Positions 22,617-32,054 of a DNA stretch of 64,000 nucleotides are shown here, one piece after another. The position numbers and the translations under genes were made by a program. Each line of letters begins with the position of its first letter. Within the stretch, counting starts at the first letter, position 1. The DNA lies in contig NZ_JACDXJ010000001.1 of assembly GCF_013520865.1 (NCBI RefSeq), positions 1,789,001-1,853,000 of the forward strand. Direction: 5' to 3'. Source of the DNA: Microvirga mediterraneensis. GTDB taxonomy: Bacteria > Pseudomonadota > Alphaproteobacteria > Rhizobiales > Beijerinckiaceae. A model generated the notes under the pieces. That model searched no databases and was not told the origin of the DNA. It was given only the letters and a program-made list of their open reading frames with translations.

Positions 22617-22628
22617 AGACCAGGATCA

Positions 22629-22657
22629 AGGCCCCGTTTCGGGGCCTTTTTCTTTTT
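22629..22657 (+). terminator. Rho-independent terminator of petABC
   Basis: AGGCCCCG-TTT-CGGGGCCT stem of eight pairs followed by a long T-rich run (TTTTCTTTTT), 12 bases past the petC stop. Confidence 0.93.
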
Positions 22658-22697
22658 GCGGGTGACAGGATGCCGGGCCGGTTCTATCCCGGTCTTC

Positions 22698-23312
22698 ATG
22701 CTGCAGACAATTGCCGACGATATCTGGGGGCAGCCCTGCCTCGCCTATCATGTCCAGCCCAGCCTGGAGCCTGAGACCCGGGAGGCCTTCGCTCAGGTTC
22801 AGCGGCGCTTCGCGACGCTCTGGCCCGAGCCCCTGCATGTCGGTCCCAAGCCTGGGCTCCACGTCACGATCTATCCGCTGGTGATGGTGAAGGGCGACTT
22901 CGACAAGGACCAGTACTGGCGCAGCATCGCCCGGCAGGCCCGAGACCTCCTGGAAGAACTCTGCACAGGCCATCGGCCCCTGGAACTGCGCTTTTCCCGC
23001 CTCAAGGTCACCGACACGGCCATCATCGCGACGGCAATCGAGGAGACGGGCCTGATCGACGCCATCCGCGAGAGAATCGTCAATGAGATTCCACCGCCAC
23101 CGGGCCGGAAACCGATCATCTACGACCTGATCCATACGACCCTCGCACGCTACCGGACGAGTATGGCGATTCCTGACGCGATGATCGAATGCGTCGAAAG
23201 CCTGCCGGTCGCCGTCGCGGCACCCGTGAGGCAGATCCGGCTCATACGCGAGACGCTCTTTCCCTGCCTCCTGACGGACGAAATCGCCGCGATCCCTTTG
23301 ACCGGGCAGTGA
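22698..23312 (+). CDS. 2H phosphoesterase / 2'-5' RNA ligase-like protein
   Basis: 204 residues from MLQTIADDIWG. Two HxT signature repeats are visible, HVTIYPL near residue 57 and HTTLARY near residue 149, about 90 residues apart as in the 2H superfamily. Members open 2',3'-cyclic phosphates or join 2'-5' RNA ends. The degree of divergence prevents a firmer assignment. It stands alone after the petABC terminator. Confidence 0.72.
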   Translation: MLQTIADDIWGQPCLAYHVQPSLEPETREAFAQVQRRFATLWPEPLHVGPKPGLHVTIYPLVMVKGDFDKDQYWRSIARQARDLLEELCTGHRPLELRFSRLKVTDTAIIATAIEETGLIDAIRERIVNEIPPPPGRKPIIYDLIHTTLARYRTSMAIPDAMIECVESLPVAVAAPVRQIRLIRETLFPCLLTDEIAAIPLTGQ

Positions 23313-23391
23313 CGCGTCAAGGCGGGACGGCTTGGGCCGGGTCTTGCCATCGGCTATGAAGGGCTTAGGCCCAGGCAGGTGAGGATTCGAG

Positions 23392-24276
23392 ATGGCGAAG
23401 GCGGTTCTAGGCATCATCGGCGGATCGGGGGTCTACGACCTGCCGGGGCTCGAGGACATGCGCGAAATGCCTATCGATTCGCCCTGGGGCGAGCCTTCCG
23501 ACGTGCTGCGCGTCGGGCGCATCGGCGGGACCGAGGTCGCGTTCCTGCCGCGCCATGGGCGGGGCCACCGCTTCTCGCCCTCCGACATCAACTACCGGGC
23601 CAATATCGATGTGATGAAGCGTGCCGGCGTCACCGACCTGATCTCGGTCTCGGCCTGCGGCTCGTTCAAGGACGAGTATTATCCCGGTTTCTTCGTCCTG
23701 GTGGACCAGTACGTGGACCGGACATACAGGCGCGAAAGCTCATTCTTCGGCCAGGGCTGCGTCGCTCACGTGCCCATGGCGCACCCGGTCGGGCCGCTCC
23801 TGCGCCAGCGCATCGCCGATGCCGCCGTGGCCGAGCACATCCCGTTCACCCTCGGTGGAACGCTTGTATGCATCGAGGGCCCCCAGTTCTCCACCTATGC
23901 CGAGTCGATCACCTACAAGAACCTCGGCTACGACGTGATCGGCATGACGGCGATGCCCGAGGCGAAGCTCGCCCGCGAGGCCGAGATCACCTATGCGACC
24001 ATCGCCATGGTGACCGATTACGATTGCTGGCATGAGGAGCACGATGACGTGGACGTGACCTCCGTCGTCGCCGTCGCGCACCAGAACGCCCGCAAGGTCG
24101 CCGGCCTGATCGCCCGCGTCGCCAGGGATTTCCCGGCCGAGCACGAGCCATGTCCCGTGGGCTCCGACCGGGCGCTCGACGGCGCCATCATGACGGCCCC
24201 CTCCGCCCGTGATCCGGAGCTGATGAAGAAGCTCGACGCGGTGGCGGGCAGGGTTCTGAAGGCGCAGACGATCTAG
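23392..24276 (+). CDS. mtnP: S-methyl-5'-thioadenosine phosphorylase
   Basis: 294 residues. The start [14 protein letters not shown] and the phosphate-site [10 protein letters not shown] are the MTAP signature, and [14 protein letters not shown] and [18 protein letters not shown] complete the purine-binding site. The TAMPEAK segment fits methylthioadenosine rather than inosine as substrate. It phosphorolyses MTA to adenine and methylthioribose 1-phosphate, and the apt gene 240 bases on can reuse the adenine. Confidence 0.93.
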   Translation: MAKAVLGIIGGSGVYDLPGLEDMREMPIDSPWGEPSDVLRVGRIGGTEVAFLPRHGRGHRFSPSDINYRANIDVMKRAGVTDLISVSACGSFKDEYYPGFFVLVDQYVDRTYRRESSFFGQGCVAHVPMAHPVGPLLRQRIADAAVAEHIPFTLGGTLVCIEGPQFSTYAESITYKNLGYDVIGMTAMPEAKLAREAEITYATIAMVTDYDCWHEEHDDVDVTSVVAVAHQNARKVAGLIARVARDFPAEHEPCPVGSDRALDGAIMTAPSARDPELMKKLDAVAGRVLKAQTI

Positions 24277-24464
24277 CGCATCATCCACCCCATGTGACCG
24301 ACGCCGAAGAGCGCGCCGAAGATCCAGCTGATGAGCGCCACGATGAAGCTTACGATGATCGCGGCCGGGATCACTGCGAGCGAAGCCTTGACGAAGAAGA
24401 GAACAAGGCTTCCAAAGGGAATATCGATATCGGTCAGAACGGTTCGGGAGGGTTGTTCGGCCAT
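24273..24464 (-). CDS. Small hypothetical membrane protein (63 residues)
   Basis: One long hydrophobic region (residues 18-56, probably two helices) after a polar N-terminus [16 protein letters not shown], ending [15 protein letters not shown]-rich leader bases are absent, but the frame is clean and the stop overlaps the convergent mtnP stop by four bases. Family not recognised. Confidence 0.65.
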   Translation of the reverse strand: MAEQPSRTVLTDIDIPFGSLVLFFVKASLAVIPAAIIVSFIVALISWIFGALFGVGHMGWMMR

Positions 24465-24515
24465 GGCACGGCTCCTCGGATAACCTCAACAATTCTACCT
24501 ATGGCAGGCTCAAGC

Positions 24516-25061
24516 ATGGACCAGCGTCTCATCACCGACCTGAAGGCCGCGATCCGGTCGATCCCGGATTACCCGAAGCCCGGCATCGTCTTCCGGGACA
24601 TCACCACCCTCTTGGGCGATGCCCGCGCCTTCCGCCGCGCGGTGGACGAACTCGTCCATCCCTTCGCGGGCGGGCGGGTCGACAAGGTGGCGGGGATCGA
24701 GGCGCGCGGCTTCATTCTCGGCGGCGCCATCGCGCACCAGCTCTCCTCGGGCTTCGTGCCGATCCGGAAGAAGGGCAAGCTGCCCCATGAGACGGTGCGG
24801 ATCGCCTATTCGCTTGAATACGGCGTCGACGAGATGGAGATCCACACGGATGCCATCGGCCAGGGCGAGCGGGTGATCCTCGTGGACGACCTCATCGCCA
24901 CTGGCGGCACCGCCGTCGCGGCGACCCAGCTCCTGCGCCAGATGGGTGCCAATATCGTGGCCGCCTGCTTCATCATCGACCTTCCCGATCTCGGCGGCGC
25001 GAAGAAGCTTCGCGACCTCGGCGTCGAGGTGCGCAGCCTCGTGAGCTTCGAGGGACATTGA
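24516..25061 (+). CDS. apt: Adenine phosphoribosyltransferase
   Basis: 181 residues from [13 protein letters not shown]; an ATG at 24501 lacks a ribosome site. The PRPP-binding motif is [14 protein letters not shown] near residue 122. [14 protein letters not shown] at the N-terminus and [14 protein letters not shown] are APT hallmarks. It salvages adenine to AMP. It pairs logically with mtnP upstream, and the HD protein begins 11 bases downstream. Confidence 0.95.
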   Translation: MDQRLITDLKAAIRSIPDYPKPGIVFRDITTLLGDARAFRRAVDELVHPFAGGRVDKVAGIEARGFILGGAIAHQLSSGFVPIRKKGKLPHETVRIAYSLEYGVDEMEIHTDAIGQGERVILVDDLIATGGTAVAATQLLRQMGANIVAACFIIDLPDLGGAKKLRDLGVEVRSLVSFEGH

Positions 25062-25071
25062 GGGAGCGCCG

Positions 25072-25650
25072 ATGACGGGCGACCGCATCCTCGGGGCGCT
25101 GGAATTCCTGCGTGAGGCGGAGAGGCTCAAGGGCACCCTGCGCAGTGGCTTCACGTCGACAGGACGTCCGGAGAGCACGGCGGAGCATACGTGGCGCCTG
25201 TGCCTCATGGCGCTCGTGCTCTCGGACGAGTTCGAGGGCATCGATCTCCTGCGCCTCATCAAGCTCTGTATCGTTCACGACCTCGGCGAAGCCCTGAACG
25301 GCGACATTCCGGCGGTTCTGCAGACGGAGGGCTCGGACAAGTCGGCCCAGGAGCGGGCCGACCTGGAAATCCTGACCAGGGCGCTTCATCCGGACAAGCG
25401 CGCCGAGATTCTGGCCCTGTGGGAGGAATACGAGGCCGCCTCGTCACCCGAGGCGATCCTCGCCAAGGGCCTCGACAAGCTGGAGACGATCCTCCAGCAC
25501 AACCAGGGCCGGAATCCGGCGGATTTCGACTACGCGTTCAATCTCGGCTACGGGCGGAAGCAGACATCGGCCCATCCTGTCCTCGCCGGGATCCGGGCAA
25601 TTCTCGACGAGGAGACCCGCGCGCGGGCCGAAGCCTCGAAAGCCGTTTAG
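25072..25650 (+). CDS. HD-domain phosphohydrolase (YfbR/HDDC2-type 5'-nucleotidase)
   Basis: 192 residues. Metal ligands of the HD fold are visible: H in TAEHTWRL (residue 39), HD in IVHDLGEA (residues 69-70), and a late aspartate in LDKLETILQH. HDDC2/YfbR enzymes dephosphorylate deoxynucleoside monophosphates. It is 11 bases after apt, so probably cotranscribed for nucleotide salvage. Confidence 0.85.
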   Translation: MTGDRILGALEFLREAERLKGTLRSGFTSTGRPESTAEHTWRLCLMALVLSDEFEGIDLLRLIKLCIVHDLGEALNGDIPAVLQTEGSDKSAQERADLEILTRALHPDKRAEILALWEEYEAASSPEAILAKGLDKLETILQHNQGRNPADFDYAFNLGYGRKQTSAHPVLAGIRAILDEETRARAEASKAV

Positions 25651-26663
25651 GCTCGCCGTTCCCAGAACACCATGCCGTCGAAGGCGAACACCTCTTCGCC
25701 GTGCTGGTTCGTGCCGGTGTTGTGGTGGAACACCAAACCCCAGCCGGGGCGGGACGCCGAGGCGCGCTTGGAGGAAACGGTCGTGCGGTAGGTGATCGTG
25801 TCGCCCGCATAGACCGGCTTCAGCCATTTCAGATTGGAGAAGCCGGGGGAGGGGCCGAGACGCGCGGGCCGGCCGCCATGGGCCAGCGCATAGGCGCGGA
25901 TGCGGTCGCGGTAGCCGACCATCTGCTTCATCCAGACGCTCGCCGTATGCCAGCCCGAGGCGCAGAGCGCGCCGAACAGGCTGTCCTTTGCAGCCTCCGC
26001 GTCCACATGGAAGCGCTGCGGGTCGAATTGCCGGGCAAAGCCGACGATGTCATCGGGTGTAAAGGTGTGGGACCCCAGCACTTCCGTCTCGCCGATCACG
26101 AGATCTTCGAAATAGGGATTGGAGGAGATATGCGGCAGCTCCCGCTCCGGCGCGTGGTCCGGCATGGCGGCCGCCGCCGCGGACAGGAGCCCGGGACCGG
26201 TGCCCTTGACCGGGTCCGCGTCGCGTCGGCCGAACATGATCCAGTTCTTCTGCGCGAAGACCACCTCGTCCTCCTGGTTCAGCATCTCGAACTGGAAGCG
26301 CACGAGGCCGAGGGAGGGACGGCTCATCGAAGGGCGGCTCTCGAGGATCGTCATACGCGAGCGCAGGGCGTCGCCCGGCCTGACGGGCTTCAGCCACTTC
26401 ACCTCCTCGATCCCCGGCGAGCCGAGGGACGTGGAATCGAGGATCACCTCGTCGGCCAGAAGGCGCATGTTGATGCTGCAGGTGTGCCAGCCGGAGGCGA
26501 TGAGCGTGCCGATGAAGCTGTCCTTGGCCGCGACCTCGTCCACGTGAAAGGGCTGCGCGTCATATTCCCGCGCGAAGGCGAGGAGCGCCTCCTTGGTGAC
26601 GATGGTGGGACCGAGCATCCGGGTGGAGCCGGGCGTGAAATCTTCGAAAGCGTAGCGGGGCAT
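25647..26663 (-). CDS. Tandem MaoC-like (double hot-dog) dehydratase
   Basis: 338 residues made of two MaoC domains, about 1-150 and 175-338. Each contains the hydratase-2 style segment, DAQPFHVDEVAAKDSFIG...ASGWHT in the first and DPQRFHVDAEAAKDSLFG...ASGWHT in the second, so both sites look intact. Hot-dog enzymes of this kind hydrate enoyl-CoA thioesters. A tandem protein with two similar halves suggests internal duplication. It converges on the HD gene, overlapping by four bases. Confidence 0.88.
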   Translation of the reverse strand: MPRYAFEDFTPGSTRMLGPTIVTKEALLAFAREYDAQPFHVDEVAAKDSFIGTLIASGWHTCSINMRLLADEVILDSTSLGSPGIEEVKWLKPVRPGDALRSRMTILESRPSMSRPSLGLVRFQFEMLNQEDEVVFAQKNWIMFGRRDADPVKGTGPGLLSAAAAAMPDHAPERELPHISSNPYFEDLVIGETEVLGSHTFTPDDIVGFARQFDPQRFHVDAEAAKDSLFGALCASGWHTASVWMKQMVGYRDRIRAYALAHGGRPARLGPSPGFSNLKWLKPVYAGDTITYRTTVSSKRASASRPGWGLVFHHNTGTNQHGEEVFAFDGMVFWERRA

Positions 26664-26700
26664 GGTCTCGATCGATGCGGTTTGAGCGTATCGCCTCAGG

Positions 26701-27378
26701 TCAGGCCGGAAGGGGGCTGAATTGTCCAGCCGCGTTGTGCGCCAAGCGGATCGGTTCGGGCAAGCGATACTTTGGAGAACAGCGCAGGACGAGTTCCGCC
26801 GCCGTGGGAATATCGGCCAGATGCCCGGGTGAGATGAACATGGGATTCTTGGCCGTACGGGTGCGCAATGCCACGCCGATGGTCTCCTTGCGGTCCACCA
26901 GGGGAGCGGCGGAGCCCTTCTCCTCGCCCAGATCCTTGTAGCGTCCGCACAGGAGCGTCTTGCCGCAGCCGATGGTGGGACGCTGCAGCCACAGGCCCAT
27001 ATGGCTGGCGATGCCGATGCGGCGAGGATGGGCGATGCCCATGCCGTCGAAGAGGAAGACGTCCGGCTCGGATTTCAGCTTCTCGAAGGCCTCTTCGAGA
27101 ACCGGCCCTTCGCGAAAGCTCAGGAGGCCCGGGACATAGGGAAACGGCGTCGGGCGCTGCGCCAGCACGGTCTCCACCAGGAGGAATCCCGGATAGGTGA
27201 CCACCACGATGGCCGCCTGGGACTGCTCGTTCTTCACGCTCACGTCGACCCCGGCCACGAGCCTGACCGCATCGAGATCAATGGGCCGGTCGGACAGGAC
27301 CTCCGTTCTCAGCTGCTGCTGGAGGGCGATGGCCTCGGACGGTGTAAGGTTCCAGTCGTGACGGTGATGAAGCTGCAT
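26701..27378 (-). CDS. nfi: Endonuclease V (deoxyinosine 3' endonuclease)
   Basis: 225 residues from ATG 27378; a TTG at 27408 could add ten residues. The active-site aspartates are in VAGVDVSVKN (near residue 40) and FLFDGMGIAHPRRIGIASH (near residue 110); the PYVPGLLSFREGP strand and the late FISPGHLADIP are also conserved. It nicks DNA one base 3' of hypoxanthine. Usual partner bases are intact; no neighbour relation is needed. Confidence 0.93.
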   Translation of the reverse strand: MQLHHRHDWNLTPSEAIALQQQLRTEVLSDRPIDLDAVRLVAGVDVSVKNEQSQAAIVVVTYPGFLLVETVLAQRPTPFPYVPGLLSFREGPVLEEAFEKLKSEPDVFLFDGMGIAHPRRIGIASHMGLWLQRPTIGCGKTLLCGRYKDLGEEKGSAAPLVDRKETIGVALRTRTAKNPMFISPGHLADIPTAAELVLRCSPKYRLPEPIRLAHNAAGQFSPLPA

Positions 27379-27506
27379 GACGACGCATTGAAGATGACGA
27401 AGTGTCAACGCTCAAGGTTCGGGATCGATCCGGATTGATCTCGATCATCGCGAGGGAGACGATTCGTCCTGTAGAGGGCAGGTTGACCCAGGCCGGGCGC
27501 ACGTCC

Positions 27507-27965
27507 ATGTCGGGGAGTATCGAGCAGGAGAAAGGCACATTGGCCCATTCAGCCGCCACAGGCCGCAGCATCCCAATCATCAGCCCGGCCGAGGGCGTCT
27601 CGGAGGAGCTGATCCGTGAGCTCGTGGAGACCTTCTACGACCGGGTGATCCGCGATCCGGAACTCGGTCCCATCTTCCACAAAGTGCTGTCGGGCCGCTG
27701 GAGCCGGCATCTTGCCCTGATGGTGGATTTCTGGTCGTCGATTGCGCTCAGGACCGGCCGCTACCAAGGCAAGCCCCAAGCGGCCCATTTCGGCCTCGAG
27801 CTCACGCCGGAGCTGTTCACCCGCTGGCTGACGCTGTTCGAGATGACGGCCCGCGAGATCTGCGAGCCGGATGTGGCCGCCTTCTTCGTGGACCGGGCAC
27901 GGCGCATTGCGGAGAGCTTGCAGATCGGCCTCGGGATCGGACCGAAGGCCCTGCGGCTGCCCTGA
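27507..27965 (+). CDS. Group III truncated haemoglobin
   Basis: 152 residues from MSGSIEQEKG; later in-frame starts are possible because the first 25 residues look extraneous. The globin core has ELVETFYDRVIRDPELGPIF, WSRHLALMVDFWSS and GKPQAAHFGLELTPELFTRW, with the proximal histidine in AAHFGLEL. Group III trHbs occur in alpha- and epsilonproteobacteria and are linked to NO or O2 chemistry under low oxygen. Upstream gap of 128 bases is divergent with nfi. Confidence 0.85.
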   Translation: MSGSIEQEKGTLAHSAATGRSIPIISPAEGVSEELIRELVETFYDRVIRDPELGPIFHKVLSGRWSRHLALMVDFWSSIALRTGRYQGKPQAAHFGLELTPELFTRWLTLFEMTAREICEPDVAAFFVDRARRIAESLQIGLGIGPKALRLP

Positions 27966-27971
27966 CGGGAA

Positions 27972-28124
27972 TTATCTCTCCCACCATTCGAGCTTGTCGG
28001 CGCCTCTCTTGGGGAGCAGGGCCGAAATGCCGATCATGAGAAAGCCGCAGGCCGTGAGAACGCCGACGAAGAATTCGGCCTGGCCGAGCCCGGGAGAGAC
28101 GAAGGTGTCGAATAAAGCCTGCAT
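27972..28124 (-). CDS. Small membrane protein (50 residues)
   Basis: ATG 28124-28122 with AAGGATG nine bases upstream, TAA at 27974-27972. One hydrophobic helix (FFVGVLTACGFLMIGISALL, residues 18-37) with a charged tail ending LEWWER. The good ribosome site and the topology favour a real gene. It converges on the globin gene with a six-base gap. Function unknown. Confidence 0.6.
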   Translation of the reverse strand: MQALFDTFVSPGLGQAEFFVGVLTACGFLMIGISALLPKRGADKLEWWER

Positions 28125-28235
28125 GGATCACATCCTTGATGCAGGCTTTGTCGCATGCCGGCCCTGAACGGATGAAAAAGCCCGCGTTCAGGAAACTGAC
28201 AGGTTGGTGAGGGGTTCTCCCCGGCTCCTCACGTC

Positions 28236-28316
28236 ATCACCGGTCTTGTGCCGGTGATCTCGATCGGAAGAGTGCGGCGCTTTTCAAAACGAGATGGCCG
28301 GCACAAGGCCGGCCAT
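28236..28316. repeat. Composite palindromic intergenic repeat, copy 2
   Basis: ATCACCGG (28236-28243) pairs with CCGGTGAT (28251-28258), and ATGGCCGGC (28294-28302) with GCCGGCCAT (28308-28316) around ACAAG. The same two modules form the ends of the copy at 3673-3854. Confidence 0.72.
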
Positions 28317-28338
28317 AACGGAGACTGGATAAGAGGCC

Positions 28339-29436
28339 TTACGTATTGAACCGGAAGTGCATCACGTCGCCGTCCTGCACGGTATATTCCTTGCCTTCCA
28401 GCCGCAGCTTGCCGGCATCGCGCGCGCCCGCTTCGCCCTTGAGCGTGGTGTAGTCCACATAGGCGATGGTTTCGGCGCGGATGAAGCCCTTCTCGAAATC
28501 CGTGTGGATCACGCCGGCGGCGGCCGGGGCCTTGGTGCTCTTGGTGATCGTCCAGGCGCGGGCTTCCTTGGGGCCGACGGTGAAGTAGGTGATGAGGCCC
28601 AGCAGCTCGTAGCCGGCGCGGATCACGCGGTTGAGGCCGGGTTCCTCGAGACCCACGGCCTCGAGATATTCCTTCTGCTCGTCGGGCGGCAGGACGGCGA
28701 TCTCGCTCTCGATCTTGGCCGAGACGACCACGGCCTTGGCGCCTTCCTCCTTGGCCCGCTCGAACACGCGCGCAGAGAAGGCATTGCCCTTGTCGGCGGA
28801 GGCCTCCTCGACGTTGCAGACATACAGAACGGGCTTGGAAGACAGGAGGCCGAGCATCTGGAACAGGCGCTCCTCCTCGACTTTCCGCTCCACCATGCGG
28901 GCGGGCTTGCCGTCGCGCAGCAGCGGCAGGGTGCGGTTGACGAGGTCGAGGGTCTCCTTGGCCTCCTTGTCGTTGCCTTTGGCCTTCTTCTCGAGCGCGG
29001 TGACGCGCTTCTCGAGGCTGTCGAGGTCCGCCAGCATCAGCTCGGTTTCGATAGTCTCGATATCGGCGATGGGGTCGATCTTGCCCTCGACGTGCGTGAT
29101 GTCCGTGTCCTCGAAGCAGCGCACCACGTGGGCGATGGCGTCAACCTCGCGGATATTGGCGAGGAACTGGTTGCCGAGGCCTTCGCCGCGGGACGCGCCG
29201 CGCACGAGGCCCGCGATGTCCACGAAGGTGAGGCGGGTCGGGATGATCTGCGCCGAGCCGGCGATGGCCGCAAGCTGGTCGAGCCGCTCGTCCGGCACGG
29301 CCACGTCGCCCACATTGGGCTCGATGGTGCAGAACGGATAATTCGCAGCCTGCGCGGCAGCGGTCTGCGTCAGCGCGTTGAAGAGGGTGGACTTGCCCAC
29401 GTTCGGCAGGCCGACGATGCCCATCTTGAAGCCCAT
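28339..29436 (-). CDS. ychF: Redox-regulated ribosome-binding ATPase YchF
   Basis: 365 residues. The P-loop is GLPNVGKSTLFNAL (residues 9-22), followed by NYPFCTIEPNVGDVAVPD and DIAGLVRGASRGEGLGNQFL (G3). The NxxE motif that shifts OBG proteins to ATP is present in YVCNVEEA, and a TGS-like C-terminal domain ends with DGDVMHFRFNT. Last gene of the prs-rplY-pth-ychF block. Confidence 0.95.
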   Translation of the reverse strand: MGFKMGIVGLPNVGKSTLFNALTQTAAAQAANYPFCTIEPNVGDVAVPDERLDQLAAIAGSAQIIPTRLTFVDIAGLVRGASRGEGLGNQFLANIREVDAIAHVVRCFEDTDITHVEGKIDPIADIETIETELMLADLDSLEKRVTALEKKAKGNDKEAKETLDLVNRTLPLLRDGKPARMVERKVEEERLFQMLGLLSSKPVLYVCNVEEASADKGNAFSARVFERAKEEGAKAVVVSAKIESEIAVLPPDEQKEYLEAVGLEEPGLNRVIRAGYELLGLITYFTVGPKEARAWTITKSTKAPAAAGVIHTDFEKGFIRAETIAYVDYTTLKGEAGARDAGKLRLEGKEYTVQDGDVMHFRFNT

Positions 29437-29481
29437 GGCCTCACTCCTTGTTTATGGCCGATCAAACGCCGGCGTGAATTT

Positions 29482-30099
29482 TTACTTGTCAGCGGCCTTT
29501 TCGCCCGGCCGCTTCACGTCTGTCCAGCCTCTCGCCTCCATGGCGAGGTGGACCTTATTCTGAAAACTCCCGTCCTCTCCCTTGGCGAGGAGGGCGGCGT
29601 TGTCCGCGATGATCCGGCACAGGTCGTCGACCCAGGCCTCTTCGCTCTTCCCGAAATCGCCCAGCACGTGGTTCTGCACGAGAGCCTTGTGCCCCGGATG
29701 GCCGATGCCGAGACGCACGCGGCGGTAATCGTTGCCGCAATGGGCCGAGATCGAGCGCAGGCCGTTATGGCCGGCATTGCCGCCGCCGATCTTCACGCGC
29801 AGCTTAGCCGGGGGAAGATCGAGCTCGTCGTAGAAGACCGTCACGTCGTGCAGCGGAATCTTGAAGAAGTTCTGCGCTTCTCCCACGGCCTGCCCGGACA
29901 GGTTCATGTAGGTCTGCGGCTTGATCAGCAGAACCTTCTCCCCGCCGATCACCGCGTCGGCCGCCTCGGCTTGGAAACGCTTGCGCCAGGGGCCCGCGTT
30001 GTGCGCGCGCGCGATCTCGTCCACGGCCATGAAACCGATATTGTGGCGGTTCCTGGCATAGCGCGATCCGGGATTGCCGAGGCCGACGAAAAGGCGCAT
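29482..30099 (-). CDS. pth: Peptidyl-tRNA hydrolase
   Basis: 205 residues. Catalytic context is intact: [20 protein letters not shown] holds Asn10 and the essential His20, then [12 protein letters not shown] (Asp) and [13 protein letters not shown] longer basic/hydrophilic tail (PGEKAADK) is typical of alphaproteobacteria. It releases tRNA from prematurely dropped peptidyl-tRNA. It lies between rplY and ychF. Confidence 0.95.
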   Translation of the reverse strand: MRLFVGLGNPGSRYARNRHNIGFMAVDEIARAHNAGPWRKRFQAEAADAVIGGEKVLLIKPQTYMNLSGQAVGEAQNFFKIPLHDVTVFYDELDLPPAKLRVKIGGGNAGHNGLRSISAHCGNDYRRVRLGIGHPGHKALVQNHVLGDFGKSEEAWVDDLCRIIADNAALLAKGEDGSFQNKVHLAMEARGWTDVKRPGEKAADK

Positions 30100-30121
30100 C
30101 GCTGGGTCCTGCTCATAAGAA

Positions 30122-30147
30122 ACGCTCCGGCCTTGCGGTCGGAGCGT
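30122..30147 (-). terminator. Hairpin between rplY and pth, possible attenuator
   Basis: ACGCTCCGGCC pairs with GGTCGGAGCGT (one G-T pair). On the minus strand the stem is followed by TTTCTT, a weak T-run. Partial read-through from rplY into pth would be expected. Confidence 0.5.
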
Positions 30148-30186
30148 CGAAGCCGATCAATGGGCTTGAAACGCCCGATGAGGCCG

Positions 30187-30804
30187 TTAGGCGGCCGCGG
30201 TGCCTTCGGCAGCCGCCGGAGCCTCTTCCTCTTCCTTCAATCCGGTGGGGGCCACGACGGTGACGAGGGTGAGGTTCTCGGTGGAGGTCGCCTTGGCGCC
30301 GTTCGGCAGCTTGATGTCCTCAAGGTGAACCGAGGAACCGATGTCGAGACCGTCGACCGAAGCCTCGATGTAGTCCGGGATCGCGTCGGACGGAACGAGC
30401 AGTTCCACCGAGTGCTCCACGATCTGGAGCGTGCCGCCGCGCTTCACGCCCGGGCTCTTCTCCTGGCCGACCACGTGCACCGGAACCACGACCTTGATCG
30501 CCTGGCCCTGCGCAAGGCGCAGGAAGTCAACGTGGACGGGGAAGTCACGCACCGGGTCGAGCTGGTAGTCGCGCGGAATGGCGCGAACCGTCTTGCCGTC
30601 GACGTCGATCTCGAAGATCGTGGTCAGGAAGTGACCGGCGAAGATCAGCTGCTTGGTCTGGTTGAAGTCAAGAGCAATCGCCTGGGCGGGCTGACCGGCA
30701 CCGTAGATAACGGCAGGAACTTGGCCTTGGCGACGAACGGCCCGGGCGGCCCCCTTGCCGCTCCGGTCGCGCGCCACGGCCTTGATTTGCTTAATTTCGC
30801 TCAT
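30187..30804 (-). CDS. rplY: 50S ribosomal protein L25 / general stress protein Ctc
   Basis: 205 residues from MSEIKQIKAVARD, with AAGGACC upstream. An N-terminal 5S-rRNA-binding domain (GKGAARAVRRQGQVPAVIYG) is joined to the C-terminal TL5/Ctc domain (PVHVVGQEKSPGVKRGGTLQ), then a Glu/Ala-rich tail EEEEAPAAAEG. The long form binds 5S rRNA in the large subunit. Next to prs, as usual in this order. Confidence 0.95.
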   Translation of the reverse strand: MSEIKQIKAVARDRSGKGAARAVRRQGQVPAVIYGAGQPAQAIALDFNQTKQLIFAGHFLTTIFEIDVDGKTVRAIPRDYQLDPVRDFPVHVDFLRLAQGQAIKVVVPVHVVGQEKSPGVKRGGTLQIVEHSVELLVPSDAIPDYIEASVDGLDIGSSVHLEDIKLPNGAKATSTENLTLVTVVAPTGLKEEEEAPAAAEGTAAA

Positions 30805-30967
30805 GGTCGTGGTCCTTAAAATGGGAGTTATAAAACCGATGGCCGCCAAGGTTCCCATAAGGAAATCTATCGGCGGCCATGAGGTCAGCGCCCGTGCCTC
30901 CAAGGGTGTCGAGCGGGCGCGAGGCGGCTTATAGATAATAACTACCGAAAATGCAAGATTGCTCGCC

Positions 30968-31900
30968 TCAGTCGAACAGGCTCGACACCGAGCTTTCCGT
31001 TGCCGTACGGCCGATGGCCTCGCCCATGAGGGGCGCGATGGAGATGACCCGGATGTTGTGGGCCACCTTCACGGCTTCCGTCGGCATGATGGAATCGGTG
31101 ATCACGAGCTCCTTCAGGCGGGAGCTGGCGATGCGGGCCACCGCGCCGCCGGAGAGGACGCCGTGGGTGATGTAGGCGTAGACCTCCTTGGCTCCGTTGG
31201 CCAGGAGGGCGTCGGCTGCGTTCACCAGGGTGCCGCCGGAATCGACGATATCGTCGACGAGGATGCAGGAGCGGCCGGACACGTCGCCGATGATGTTCAT
31301 CACCTCGGATTCACCAGGGCGCTCGCGGCGCTTGTCGACGATGGCGAGAGGAGCATCGATGCGCTTGGCGAGCGCGCGGGCGCGCACCACGCCGCCCACG
31401 TCGGGCGAGACCACCATGCGGTTGCCGCCATCGAGGTGATCCTTGATGTCGCGCGCGAGCGCCGGGGCCGAGAACAGGTTGTCGGTGGGAATGTCGAAGA
31501 AGCCCTGGATCTGACCGGCATGGAGATCCAGCGTCAGCACGCGGTCGACGCCCGCATGTGTGATGAGGTTGGAGACGAGCTTGGCCGAGATCGGCGTGCG
31601 GCCCGACATGCGACGGTCCTGCCGGGCATAACCGAAATAGGGGATCACCGCCGTGATGCGCTTTGCCGAAGAGCGGCGCAGCGCATCCGTGATGATCAGA
31701 AGCTCCATCAGGTGGTCGTTCGTGGGGAACGAGGTCGACTGGATGATGAACACATCCTCGCCGCGCACATTCTCCTGAATCTCGACGAAGACTTCCATGT
31801 CCGCGAAGCGCTTGACCTGGGCCTTGGCCAACGGAACATTGAGATAGGCGGAGATGGCCTCCGCCAGCGGACGATTGGAATTTCCCGCAACGAGCTTCAT
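30968..31900 (-). CDS. prs: Ribose-phosphate pyrophosphokinase
   Basis: 310 residues from [16 protein letters not shown] at 31900. Conserved blocks: [11 protein letters not shown] in the flexible loop, [14 protein letters not shown], the catalytic [12 protein letters not shown], and the PRPP loop [14 protein letters not shown]. It makes PRPP for nucleotide, histidine and NAD synthesis; hisZ-hisG and apt in this window use its product. Heads the prs-rplY-pth-ychF series. Confidence 0.96.
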   Translation of the reverse strand: MKLVAGNSNRPLAEAISAYLNVPLAKAQVKRFADMEVFVEIQENVRGEDVFIIQSTSFPTNDHLMELLIITDALRRSSAKRITAVIPYFGYARQDRRMSGRTPISAKLVSNLITHAGVDRVLTLDLHAGQIQGFFDIPTDNLFSAPALARDIKDHLDGGNRMVVSPDVGGVVRARALAKRIDAPLAIVDKRRERPGESEVMNIIGDVSGRSCILVDDIVDSGGTLVNAADALLANGAKEVYAYITHGVLSGGAVARIASSRLKELVITDSIMPTEAVKVAHNIRVISIAPLMGEAIGRTATESSVSSLFD

Positions 31901-32054
31901 GCAAGCAACTTTGGCTTCGAGTGACCGATAACACCCGCTGCGCAACGCCATAATCCCTGCACGGCTGGGCGCAAGGCTCTTAGCAGCGATACGGAGCCGT
32001 CACAATACATGGAAGGCTTCCAATCCGCTGCAAGTTTGGCTCGCTGCCATGCGC

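Noticed and set aside
28357..30819. 820-codon plus-strand frame over ychF-pth-rplY
   Set aside because: Pure antisense shadow; the three minus-strand genes have intact motifs.
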